A DNA stretch of 64,000 nucleotides, from contig NZ_LZGK01000013.1 of NCBI RefSeq assembly GCF_001690705.1, positions 496,001 to 560,000 of the forward strand, written 5' to 3'. Each line of letters begins with the position of its first letter. Within the stretch, counting starts at the first letter, position 1. Made by a program: the position numbers and the translations under genes. Below, piece by piece: positions 49,057-58,000 of the stretch. The notes beneath the pieces were generated by a model that had not been told where the DNA came from, did no database searches, and saw only the letters and a list, made by a program, of their open reading frames with translations. The stretch is from Gilliamella sp. wkB178. GTDB lineage: Bacteria > Pseudomonadota > Gammaproteobacteria > Enterobacterales > Orbaceae.

Positions 49057-52000
49057 ATATTCTACTTGTTAGCCAATGTACCAAGAATGCTTTAAGTGAA
49101 ACCAGGCGCATCATCGATCAGTTTGCGGAACGGTGTGGGGAACGGACTTGGCAAAGCCCAATGACCGAAGCCGGATTACAAACACTCTATAAACTATTAC
49201 GCAAAACCGCGCGTAAAAATACCGCGGTTGCTTGCTATTGGACGCATGGCAAAAATTTAACCGACTTACTTTGGATTGTTGGTGATCGTAGCCAATTCAA
49301 TCAACAAGGGCGCGTCCCCACTAATCGCAGTAAACGCAATATTTTGCGTAATGATAGTGAATATGGTTGGCAATCTGCGACTTCCATCCAATTGATAAGC
49401 ACGATTGCGGCTTTGTTGCATGATTTAGGTAAAGCTACTGTTGGTTTTCAATATAAATTACGTGCTAGCGAAAGAGTAGCCGCTGATCCTTATCGTCATG
49501 AATGGATTTCCTTGCAACTGTTTTTATTGATGATTCAAGATTGCCCCACTAACCAAGCTGTATTGGAACGATTAGCAAATTTTTCTGAATTTCAACAACA
49601 GCAACCAACATGGTACCAAAATCTTACCCAAACGGAAAAAGGGGATCTCAGTCAATTAGCGCCTTTGGCACAATGGATAGCATGGCTAATAGTGTCACAT
49701 CATCGCATGCCATTTTTAATGCCGATTAAGCCAAAAGATTATCAAAGTAAGCAAGCTGATGATTTCGATATTTCCGGTTTAACCATCCGTAGTTTTTATA
49801 AGACATTAAAAGCTGTTGAGGGATGGGTTAAAAATAGTCATAGTCAGCATTCCTCGCCTGATGACTTTTGGCAGCTTAAAAGTAGTGTTACCCTTAGTCA
49901 AATTTGGCTCAAAAAGTTACATCGTTATGCCACCAAAGCGTTAAATCATATCCCGTTAATGCAGTTAACTACTATTGATACCTTTTTATTACATATGTCA
50001 CGTTTAAGCCTGATGGTGGCTGATCACAATTACTCAAGCTTGTCATTATCTAATACCGAGGCCGATAAAGATCACCAAATATTGATTGCTAATACCAATT
50101 ACCTAAAACAGGCAAAACAGCGTTTAGATGATCATCTGCTTGGTGTTGCCAATTTTAATGCGCGTTTTGCGCGGTTATTACCAAAAATAACTACTGAATT
50201 ACCGGCTATCAATCAACATAAACCGTTTACTCAAAGAACGACAGTCAAACGCTTCCAATGGCAAAACCATGCCTTTGATTTAGCTAAAAGTTATCAACAA
50301 TTAAGTGATGATAATGGCTTTTTTGGCGTCAATATGGCCTCAACCGGTTGTGGTAAAACCCTAGCCAATGGTCGCATTATGTATGCGTTAGCTAATCCTA
50401 AGCGAGGAGTGCGCTTTACCATTGCGTTAGGTTTACGCGTATTAACCTTACAAACAGGTAAAGCACTGCGCGAGAGATTGCATCTGAATGATGAACATCT
50501 AGCGATTTTAGTCGGTGGGCAAGCAACGCAAACCTTATTTGAGTTAAATAATGAATCAGAACAACCAGATAAAGATCAAATAGACCATGGCAGTGAATCA
50601 ATAGAGCCATTAGTAGATGAATTTGTGGATGTTGCTGCCAGTGGTATAGCAGATCAAGAATTGGGCACCATTATTGAAAATAGCAAAGCGCGTCAATTAC
50701 TGTATGCGCCAATTGTGACTTGTACAGTGGATCATATTATTCAGGCTAGTGAATGTGTACGCGGTGGCAAATATATTGCGCCAACCTTAAGACTGCTTAC
50801 CGCCGATCTCATTTTAGATGAACCCGACGACTTTGACCAACAAGACTTACCGGCATTGGCTCGCTTAGTCCATTTAGCCGGGCTTTTTGGCAGTAAAGTG
50901 TTACTCTCCTCGGCAACGTTAACCCCTGATTTAATTACCGGATTGTTTGATGCTTATCAAGCAGGGCGCAAGATTTGGAATCAACATAATCAAAAAACCG
51001 CTAATAACGTCGTTTGTGGTTGGTTTGATGAATACCAACAATCCATTGAACTCATCGCTGATACTGACAACTTTAAAAATCAACATCAGCAATTTGTTGA
51101 AGCCAGAGTACAACAACTCAAACAAGGTTTAGTTCGCCGCAAAGGCTATATCCTTAACTTATTAGATTACCACACAGCTAAACCAGAAAATGACAAGCTA
51201 AATTACACTACATTGGCTAAACAGCTATTAGATGAGGCTTACCAACTTCATCAACAACATGGGCAAAGTGATCCAAAATCTCACCACAAAATCAGTATAG
51301 GTTTAATGCGGTTTGCTCATACCGAAGATGTGATTTCAGTAACTAAACAGATTTATGAGCAACAGGATTTACCTGCGGATACCGAATTTCATATTGTGGT
51401 TTATCATGCTCGGCAATTGCTGTTATTACGCAGCCAATTAGAAGAAAAGCTCGATAGAATACTAAACCGTAGTGATCCCGACCAACTATTTAACCAACCC
51501 GAAATCCGCACAGCAATAAAAGGTAGTAAGAATAACAATCATATTTTCATCGTGATTGGCACGCCCGTAACCGAAGTCGGGCGCGATCATGATTACGATT
51601 GGGCGATTGTTGAACCGTCATCTATGCGTTCAATTATTCAGTTAGTTGGGCGCGTTTGGCGCCATCGTCCGAATAAAATTGCCCAACACGATAATATAGC
51701 GATTTTAGGCAGTAATATCGAGTCAATAAAACAAGGCTCAAATTATGGTGTAGGTAAAGCGTGTTTTACCAAACCAGGTTTTGAACAAAAGCCAGCGTTT
51801 TTATTATCAACACACCAAAGTAGTCAGTTAATCACAGCAGAGCAATTGGACAATATTAATGCGATTGCGCGTATTGTCTCTTCACCGCCAGCAATTTTAA
51901 CCTTGGCGAAATTAGAACATAAAGTCATGGCGCATCTATTTGCGATTAATGCCCGTAAAAGTAACTATGTCACGAGTTATTGGCAACCCGATTTGGCACA

Positions 52001-52376
52001 CCATCATTGTGTACATTTGCAACTGATTTCACCATTTAGGATGCAGCAATATAAACAAGACGAATACATTTGTCAGTTGAATGACGACGGTGATCACCAA
52101 TTTAGCTATGCCGATGTAGCATGGCAAACACCTGATGACTGTTGTAGTGACACGCAAAATAACCTAATTAATTACGATAATAATTGGTCATTTACAAACC
52201 GACAAATTCAACCGTGGTTAACTAATACCTTAGCGCAAGCCATAGATAAAATAGCTGAACACTTTCCTAATAAAAACCAATATCGATTGGCAAATGAGTT
52301 TTGTCGTGTAAGCCTGGATAACAAAAGACGCTGGAGTTTCCACCCTGATTTTGGATTTTATGAAAATAAACAGTAA
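49053..52376 (+). CDS. cas3: Cas2-Cas3 fusion, type I-F adaptation and interference nuclease-helicase
   Basis: 1107-residue fusion typical of I-F. The N-terminal Cas2 domain (about 1-90, MNILLVSQCTKNALSETRRIIDQFAERCG) joins Cas1 in spacer uptake. The HD nuclease has His123-Asp124 in AALLHDLGKATVGFQYK and HHRMPFL further on. The SF2 helicase has Walker A in STGCGKTLANGR near residue 430, a DEPD box near 589, SSATLTP, and VTEVGRDHDYDWAIVEPSSMRSIIQLVGRVWRHR (motifs V-VI). A C-terminal domain follows. It degrades DNA marked by the Csy complex. Frame intact. A 114-base gap to cas8f suggests a second promoter may exist there. Confidence 0.96.
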   Translation: MNILLVSQCTKNALSETRRIIDQFAERCGERTWQSPMTEAGLQTLYKLLRKTARKNTAVACYWTHGKNLTDLLWIVGDRSQFNQQGRVPTNRSKRNILRNDSEYGWQSATSIQLISTIAALLHDLGKATVGFQYKLRASERVAADPYRHEWISLQLFLLMIQDCPTNQAVLERLANFSEFQQQQPTWYQNLTQTEKGDLSQLAPLAQWIAWLIVSHHRMPFLMPIKPKDYQSKQADDFDISGLTIRSFYKTLKAVEGWVKNSHSQHSSPDDFWQLKSSVTLSQIWLKKLHRYATKALNHIPLMQLTTIDTFLLHMSRLSLMVADHNYSSLSLSNTEADKDHQILIANTNYLKQAKQRLDDHLLGVANFNARFARLLPKITTELPAINQHKPFTQRTTVKRFQWQNHAFDLAKSYQQLSDDNGFFGVNMASTGCGKTLANGRIMYALANPKRGVRFTIALGLRVLTLQTGKALRERLHLNDEHLAILVGGQATQTLFELNNESEQPDKDQIDHGSESIEPLVDEFVDVAASGIADQELGTIIENSKARQLLYAPIVTCTVDHIIQASECVRGGKYIAPTLRLLTADLILDEPDDFDQQDLPALARLVHLAGLFGSKVLLSSATLTPDLITGLFDAYQAGRKIWNQHNQKTANNVVCGWFDEYQQSIELIADTDNFKNQHQQFVEARVQQLKQGLVRRKGYILNLLDYHTAKPENDKLNYTTLAKQLLDEAYQLHQQHGQSDPKSHHKISIGLMRFAHTEDVISVTKQIYEQQDLPADTEFHIVVYHARQLLLLRSQLEEKLDRILNRSDPDQLFNQPEIRTAIKGSKNNNHIFIVIGTPVTEVGRDHDYDWAIVEPSSMRSIIQLVGRVWRHRPNKIAQHDNIAILGSNIESIKQGSNYGVGKACFTKPGFEQKPAFLLSTHQSSQLITAEQLDNINAIARIVSSPPAILTLAKLEHKVMAHLFAINARKSNYVTSYWQPDLAHHHCVHLQLISPFRMQQYKQDEYICQLNDDGDHQFSYADVAWQTPDDCCSDTQNNLINYDNNWSFTNRQIQPWLTNTLAQAIDKIAEHFPNKNQYRLANEFCRVSLDNKRRWSFHPDFGFYENKQ

Positions 52377-52490
52377 TAATGGTAGATTTTTATACGCAAA
52401 CGTATATGTCTCAGGAAACATCTTTACAAAATATGGGTAAATAATAACAATTTATATATTCTAAATTAATACAAAATATAAGGAGGGCCA

Positions 52491-53873
52491 ATGGATAGTA
52501 TTTCTTGGCAAGATATAAGAAAGGTCATTGTTGATTTTCTTCAGCAACGTCTTGCTGATAATGATAACTATAAATCGGAACTGGCAAAACTAGATAAAGC
52601 CAAACAAGTTGGTGACATTGTTGCAGTAAATGAGTCACAACAACAGCTTTCAGAATTAGCCAAACGATATGATTTTGAAATCTGGATGGAAGGCGCGGTA
52701 ATGCGCAGGATTTCTTCGTTAATAATCGCAACCCATATTTCTAAAGGGATTCACCCAAAATCAAGAGGTTGTAATGCTAATTACAATACTCAGGCAAAAT
52801 CAAACTCATCGAATAGTTTAGTATCATCAGCAACTATAAAAACTTTACCTTATGATGCAACAGGTAATGCTGCATCGTTGGATATATTTGGGTTATTAAA
52901 TCAAGTTGTTAAAGATGATATAACTATTTTACAGCTTATTATTAATAATCACCCCGCGATCCAACTTGCATTCTCTGATGATAAAAACAAGTCGGCTCTT
53001 TATTTGAGTAACTTTCATAAGTTACTTAATGATAATTGGGATGAAGTGCAAACTTCAGAGTTAAATAAACAATTTTTTTGGCCTAATGCAGAGGAGACGT
53101 ATCTATCTCAGCAAGATGATAATTATCGGTTATTAATTCCTCTACACCCGAGTAGCTTATGCCACCTTGTCTATCAAAAGGTGCAAACAAGATTCTCGGA
53201 AGAAAATAAAAAAGCACGGGAACAACGCCGTATTAAGGATGTTGAACATCAACCTTATTTTAGTTTCCATCATTTAGCTGTAGTTAAATTGGGTGGTAGT
53301 AATGCCCAAAATGCAAGTCAGCTTATTGGTAGTCAAATGGGGCGTAATTTTTTACTCCCTTCAATGCCGCCTAAATTCGAAAAATCACCATTTCCATCAA
53401 TTGGCAAACAACAAGAAACTATATTTAATCATGCATTGCAATATTTATGCCGCTTTGGTTTTCGGTTACTGTTTGAGATGGTAGCCGCGCCGGATAATGT
53501 TGTCGAAGAAAGGGATAATCGAAAAGATGCGTTTGCGGTGATTTTATCCTTGCTACTTAAGTTTGCCAGACATATTCAACACACAATGCCGGCAGGGTGG
53601 AGCCGTGAATCATCCCTCAATTTTAACCAAAAATTATGGTTGGATCCTAAACGAGCAGAGTTGGAGGATGAAAGCGATTTTAAACAACAGTATGAATTAG
53701 GCAATTGGCAAAATGAACTTGAAAAGCAATTTGCTTTTTGGATCCAAACAGCGTTAGAGGAAAAATTCCCAACAATTCAACAGCAATTCGCCGATCCTGA
53801 GTTTAGAGAATGGCGCCTGGAATTTGGAAAAGCGGTAAAAGCGAGTCAACGTAAGCAGGAGGGCATCTTTTAA
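52491..53873 (+). CDS. cas8f: Cas8f (Csy1), type I-F large surveillance subunit
   Basis: Large subunit of the Csy complex; recognises the GG/CC-type PAM and holds the crRNA 5' handle. 460 residues. Recognised by position and by family segments: YDFEIWMEGAVMRRISSLIIATHISKGIHPKSRG near the N-terminus, RLLIPLHPSSLCHLVYQKVQTRFSEENKKAREQRRI, YFSFHHLAVVKLGGSNAQNASQLIGSQMGRNFLLPSMPP, and GWSRESSLNFNQKLWLDPKRAELEDESDF. The strong AAGGAGGG ribosome site before the ATG fits a separately started unit. Stop overlaps the cas5f start by one base (TAATG). Confidence 0.95.
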   Translation: MDSISWQDIRKVIVDFLQQRLADNDNYKSELAKLDKAKQVGDIVAVNESQQQLSELAKRYDFEIWMEGAVMRRISSLIIATHISKGIHPKSRGCNANYNTQAKSNSSNSLVSSATIKTLPYDATGNAASLDIFGLLNQVVKDDITILQLIINNHPAIQLAFSDDKNKSALYLSNFHKLLNDNWDEVQTSELNKQFFWPNAEETYLSQQDDNYRLLIPLHPSSLCHLVYQKVQTRFSEENKKAREQRRIKDVEHQPYFSFHHLAVVKLGGSNAQNASQLIGSQMGRNFLLPSMPPKFEKSPFPSIGKQQETIFNHALQYLCRFGFRLLFEMVAAPDNVVEERDNRKDAFAVILSLLLKFARHIQHTMPAGWSRESSLNFNQKLWLDPKRAELEDESDFKQQYELGNWQNELEKQFAFWIQTALEEKFPTIQQQFADPEFREWRLEFGKAVKASQRKQEGIF

Positions 53874-54796
53874 TGGCAACGTTACGTTATTATTTATTAT
53901 TTGATCATATTAAAATTCATAATGCTAATGCAATATCCAGCCCCTTAACCTATGGCTTTCCGGCTATTTCTGGCTTTTTGGGGGCGATTCATGCCTTAAA
54001 TCGTAAGATTGAATCTGATAACCCTATTTACCTTGATGGCGTGTTAATTGCTTGCCATGATTGTGATGTGCAAGTTTATAGGCCGAATGATTTTGCTGAT
54101 TATACCTTCCGCTTAACTCGCAATCCACTGGCTAAAAATGGTGATACTCGTTCCATTATTGAAGAAGGGCGCGTACATCTTGATGTGTCATTACTCGTCG
54201 AAGTTAAGGTTGAAGATCGTGAAACCTTGGATGATGACGAACAAAAACAAGCATTTATCAAGCAAATGCAGCAAAAATTGTTTCAACAACGTATTGCTGG
54301 TGGTTATGTAATATCAATTGAATCGGTAGAGTTGTATTCCGCTTCAGAATCCAAAGATAATTTAATTAATGCATTATTACCGGCTTTTGTCTTAGTTGAA
54401 GCTCAACAAGATCTGCACAATATAACCGCGGAACTACAACAGCAAGATCCTAATGCAACAGCGCTCGATGCCTTAATCGAAACGGCGATGTTACATCATC
54501 ATCCACAAGGGAAAGATCATTGGCAAACTACATCGGTCAAACAAGGTCGCGGTTGGCTAGTACCATTGCATTTAGGTTATCAAGCGATCTCACCTTTGTT
54601 TGCTGCTGGCAAATTGCAAGAAGCTCGCAGTAATCAACATCAATCGCAATTTGTCGAATGTATTTATGGCATGGGTAAATGGGTGTTTCCGTTACGTTTA
54701 AAGGAAGATTTAGCCCAAGCTTTTTGGCGTTATAACTGCAGTGAATTGCAGTCCAATGGCGCAGAAATTTATGTGATTAATCAAACAACCAATTAA
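53873..54796 (+). CDS. cas5f: Cas5f (Csy2), type I-F surveillance subunit
   Basis: RAMP-fold subunit capping the 5' end of the crRNA with Cas8f. 307 residues. Family pattern at the start: MATLRYYLLFDHIKIHNANAISSPLTYGFPAISGFLGAIHALNRKI, then VLIACHDCDVQVYR and DTRSIIEEGRVHLDVSLLVEV. The C-terminal part has VKQGRGWLVPLHLGYQAISP and CIYGMGKWVFPLRL. Translationally coupled to cas8f; cas7f follows after 33 bases. Confidence 0.95.
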   Translation: MATLRYYLLFDHIKIHNANAISSPLTYGFPAISGFLGAIHALNRKIESDNPIYLDGVLIACHDCDVQVYRPNDFADYTFRLTRNPLAKNGDTRSIIEEGRVHLDVSLLVEVKVEDRETLDDDEQKQAFIKQMQQKLFQQRIAGGYVISIESVELYSASESKDNLINALLPAFVLVEAQQDLHNITAELQQQDPNATALDALIETAMLHHHPQGKDHWQTTSVKQGRGWLVPLHLGYQAISPLFAAGKLQEARSNQHQSQFVECIYGMGKWVFPLRLKEDLAQAFWRYNCSELQSNGAEIYVINQTTN

Positions 54797-54829
54797 GTAA
54801 GTTTAGAATTATAGAATAAGGAATAAATT

Positions 54830-55840
54830 ATGAGTAAAGATAAATTAACCACCGCAAGCGTACTGGCTTTTGAACGTAGTTTTGACATCTCTGATGCGAT
54901 TTTTGCCCAACAAAATAGTGCCGATACGAATAAATTAACGCCAGTTATTTTAGCCGAAAAATCAGTGCGCGGTACGATTTCTAACCGTTTAAAAAATGCT
55001 GTGGCAAGTGATCCCACCAAATTAGATGCGGAAATTCAAAAAGCTAATTTACAAACTGTTGATGTTGCAGCATTGGATGCCGATAAAGACACCTTAGTAG
55101 TGAGTTGGAGCTGTAAGGTATTACCTTTCTTAGGTAAACCGTCAGTATGTAATGATATTGATTACCAAGAAGAATTAACTAAAACCACTCAAGACTATAT
55201 AAAATCAGTAGGTATGACAACGTTAGCTAAACGTTATGCTATTAATATCTTAAATGGTCGTTGGTTATGGCGTAATCGTATGGCAGCTGAGCATATTAGT
55301 ATTGCGATTACTCGCAAAGATAATGACAAACCGATGATCACTGTCAGTGACGTAAAACAATATCAACTTAACTCATTCGATTATGAAGATAAACAAGTGA
55401 ATGATTTAGCCACCTTAATTGAAGCGGGGTTAACCGGTAAAGAGTTTGTGATTTTTAATATTGAAGCCAAACTCAAAATGGGCTTCGGGCAAGAAGTTTA
55501 CCCTTCACAAGAATTGATTTTAGATACTGGCAAAGCCAAAAGTAAAGTGTTGTACGAAAAAAATAACCAAGCAGCAATGCATTCACAAAAAATTAGTAAT
55601 GCCATTCGCACTATCGATACTTGGTATGATGAAACAGTTGAATTTCCAATTGCCATTGAACCTTATGGTGCCGTAACCACTATGGGGCATGCCTTCCGTC
55701 AACCTAAACAAAAATTAGATTTTTATAATCTATTTGATAATTGGGTATTAAAAGGCGAAAAACCGGCGCTAGAACAACAACATTATGTGATTGCGGTATT
55801 AATTCGTGGTGGTGTATTTGGTGCCAGCGGTAAGGAGTAA
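54830..55840 (+). CDS. cas7f: Cas7f (Csy3), type I-F backbone subunit
   Basis: Backbone protein, six copies of which coat the crRNA spacer in the Csy complex. 336 residues. Recognised by TTASVLAFERSFDISDAIFAQQNS at the N-terminus, LVVSWSCKVLPFLGKPSVCND, RYAINILNGRWLWRNRMAAEHISIAIT and the C-terminal FPIAIEPYGAVTTMGHAFRQPKQKLDFYNLFDNWVL. AAGGAAT ribosome site, suiting the high expression needed. The cas6f start is 6 bases after the stop. Confidence 0.96.
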   Translation: MSKDKLTTASVLAFERSFDISDAIFAQQNSADTNKLTPVILAEKSVRGTISNRLKNAVASDPTKLDAEIQKANLQTVDVAALDADKDTLVVSWSCKVLPFLGKPSVCNDIDYQEELTKTTQDYIKSVGMTTLAKRYAINILNGRWLWRNRMAAEHISIAITRKDNDKPMITVSDVKQYQLNSFDYEDKQVNDLATLIEAGLTGKEFVIFNIEAKLKMGFGQEVYPSQELILDTGKAKSKVLYEKNNQAAMHSQKISNAIRTIDTWYDETVEFPIAIEPYGAVTTMGHAFRQPKQKLDFYNLFDNWVLKGEKPALEQQHYVIAVLIRGGVFGASGKE

Positions 55841-55845
55841 ATCAT

Positions 55846-56415
55846 ATGCTCACACATTATTTTGAATTGCGAGCGATTCCGCAAATTGAGATAACTGAAG
55901 TGGATGTAATGAATCAACTTATGCAATCACTACATCAAGTTTTGGTTAATCATCAAGGCAATATTGGGGTTAGCTTTCCTTGTTATAACCTGCATCGCAC
56001 TTTAGGCGGTATTATTCGCCTGTTTGGTTCGGAAGCAGAATTAAATAAGCTGCTCGCAGATCTCAAACAAAAATCGACAGTGACGGATTATGCTTTAGCG
56101 TTACCCATTACACTGATACCAACCAGTGTAACAGGTTACCTACGCTTAATTAGGGTAAACCCAAAAGGGCAAAGTGCCTTAAGGCGTGCCGAAAAACGGT
56201 TAACTGCCCAAGGTAAATGGTCTGATGAAGTAAAAAATAAAATGATAGCAAAATGGGGTAGTGTGAATTTAGCGTATCCGCATCTACATTTTTCCAGTAA
56301 AAGTACGGGTCAACAATTTATCATGTGGTTAAAACAAGAACATTGTACAGAATCGGTATCGGGTACATTCAATAGTTATGGACTAAGCCAAACAGCAACC
56401 GTCCCTAATTTTTAA
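55846..56415 (+). CDS. cas6f: Cas6f (Csy4), pre-crRNA endoribonuclease
   Basis: Cuts the repeat RNA at the base of its hairpin and stays bound to the 3' end of the crRNA. 189 residues (P. aeruginosa Csy4 187). The catalytic His aligns at His30 in SLHQVLVNHQGNIGVSFP, matching His29 of Csy4. The basic recognition helix is visible (RRAEKRLTAQ). The active-site Ser is in SKSTGQQFIMW (Csy4 Ser148, STGQHF), and the C-terminus reads YGLSQTATVPNF. Its RNA target here has an A6/G20 mismatch at the cleavage-site end of the stem. Last cas gene; the CRISPR leader starts directly after its stop. Confidence 0.95.
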   Translation: MLTHYFELRAIPQIEITEVDVMNQLMQSLHQVLVNHQGNIGVSFPCYNLHRTLGGIIRLFGSEAELNKLLADLKQKSTVTDYALALPITLIPTSVTGYLRLIRVNPKGQSALRRAEKRLTAQGKWSDEVKNKMIAKWGSVNLAYPHLHFSSKSTGQQFIMWLKQEHCTESVSGTFNSYGLSQTATVPNF

Positions 56416-56422
56416 TTTACCA

Positions 56423-56491
56423 ACCCTTTTTTTGAGGCTGTTTTTAACTAATTGATTTTTAAAATAATTAAATAAAGCTCAAAAAAAGGGT
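56423..56491. repeat. Perfect 14-bp inverted repeat in the CRISPR leader
   Basis: ACCCTTTTTTTGAG (56423-56436) and CTCAAAAAAAGGGT (56478-56491) are exact reverse complements, 41 bases apart. They bracket the IHF site. The stem could fold in the cas transcript as a terminator-like structure, or be a paired DNA motif for spacer integration. Confidence 0.85.
56445..56457 (+). promoter_or_regulatory. IHF site in the CRISPR leader
   Basis: TAACTAATTGATT is the exact complement form of the IHF consensus WATCAANNNNTTR. It lies 96-108 bases before the first repeat. IHF bends the leader for Cas1-Cas2 integration in type I-E and I-F arrays. Confidence 0.7.
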
Positions 56492-56552
56492 AAAAATGAT
56501 AAAAAGTAATGTATGCTCTTTAACAATCAGGAAATTCTGCAATAAAATTCTA

Positions 56553-57962
56553 GTTCAATGCCGTATAGGCAGTTTAGAAAAGATTTAGATAAAAAAATAG
56601 GTGGGCTAGAGCGTTCAATGCCGTATAGGCAGTTTAGAAATTTTGCTGTAATCTCTTTGGTTCATCGGCACGGTTCAATGCCGTATAGGCAGTTTAGAAA
56701 TGACATAGAAGTATGAGCATCACCGCCACCGCGTTCAATGCCGTATAGGCAGTTTAGAAAAGATTAAATGTATTACTGACCTTCAAAGAGCAGTTCAATG
56801 CCGTATAGGCAGTTTAGAAAAGAATCAAATCCCTTATTACCTCTAATTGTTGGTTCAATGCCGTATAGGCAGTTTAGAAATTGAATGATTTTAGTAATGC
56901 CGTTAGCAATAAGTTCAATGCCGTATAGGCAGTTTAGAAATTATCGGTGAAATAACTCTTACGGCGAGGTGCGTTCAATGCCGTATAGGCAGTTTAGAAA
57001 AGCGAACTCCACGGTGACTATACCCTGTATTTGTTCAATGCCGTATAGGCAGTTTAGAAATTTCCGAATGATTAACTTCAACTCTATAACCTGTTCAATG
57101 CCGTATAGGCAGTTTAGAAATACCTTATAAATAGGTGAATCACCTAGTTTAACCGTTCAATGCCGTATAGGCAGTTTAGAAAGACCATGAAACGGTGATT
57201 TCTTCATTTTTAGGGTTCAATGCCGTATAGGCAGTTTAGAAAACAAAACGAACAACAAGAACACATGGTTCAAAGTTCAATGCCGTATAGGCAGTTTAGA
57301 AAGAATCATCTAATGTAAATACCGATCCGAAACAGTTCAATGCCGTATAGGCAGTTTAGAAATTTAACTCCTCATCAGAATAACTATTTACATCGTTCAA
57401 TGCCGTATAGGCAGTTTAGAAAAATTCGTTTAAAAAAATCGGTGGCGGTGGCCTGTTCAATGCCGTATAGGCAGTTTAGAAAATCCAAATTTTAGGTAGT
57501 CAAAGAAAATTAGCGTTCAATGCCGTATAGGCAGTTTAGAAAAATTGGAATTCTTCCAATTTCAAAATAGTCATCTTCAATGCCGTGTAGGCAGTTTAGA
57601 AAATCCATAAAAACTCACAACCACAATAAAAAGTCTTCAATGCCGTGTAGGCAGTTTAGAAACTCAGGAATGGAAACATTAAAGGACGGGATAGGTTCAA
57701 TGCCGTATAGGCAGTTTAGAAATGCCCAATCAGGTTTAGTTGTTTCGCCGTAGTGTTCAATGCCGTATAGGCAGTTTAGAAAGCATTAGAACACCTCTCC
57801 AGTGTTTGATTTGCCTTCAATGCCGTATAGGCAGTTTAGAAAAAAACTAAAGCACTCTATATTGTCATCATTCTCTTCAATGCCGTATAGGCAGTTTAGA
57901 AAAAGAGGGGAAAAAAGCATTTAAAATATAGTTAGTTCAATGCCGTATAGGCAGTTTGATAA
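56553..57962 (+). CRISPR. Type I-F CRISPR array, 24 repeats and 23 spacers
   Basis: Repeats are 28 bases, starting GTTCAATGCC, with loop GTATA, right arm GGCAG and 8-base 3' handle TTTAGAAA. They start at 56553 and recur every 60 bases to 57093, then from 57155 every 60 bases to 57935. Spacers are 32 bases except the tenth (57121-57154), which has 34. The leader is at the left: left-end repeats are uniform, and the last (57935) is degenerate at its 3' end (GCAGTTTGAT). Variant repeats: C at position 1 at 57575, 57635, 57815 and 57875; also G at position 13 at 57575 and 57635. The consensus has A at position 6 opposite G20, leaving a 4-bp TGCC/GGCA stem. No spacer was recognised as matching this window by eye. 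Confidence 0.98.
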
Positions 57963-58000
57963 TTAATTCATACCAATAATTTTATTATTATTTTATTTAA

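Noticed and set aside
56553-57962. Self-targeting spacers against this window
   Set aside because: None of the 23 spacers was recognised in the window by eye; this was not an exhaustive computed search.
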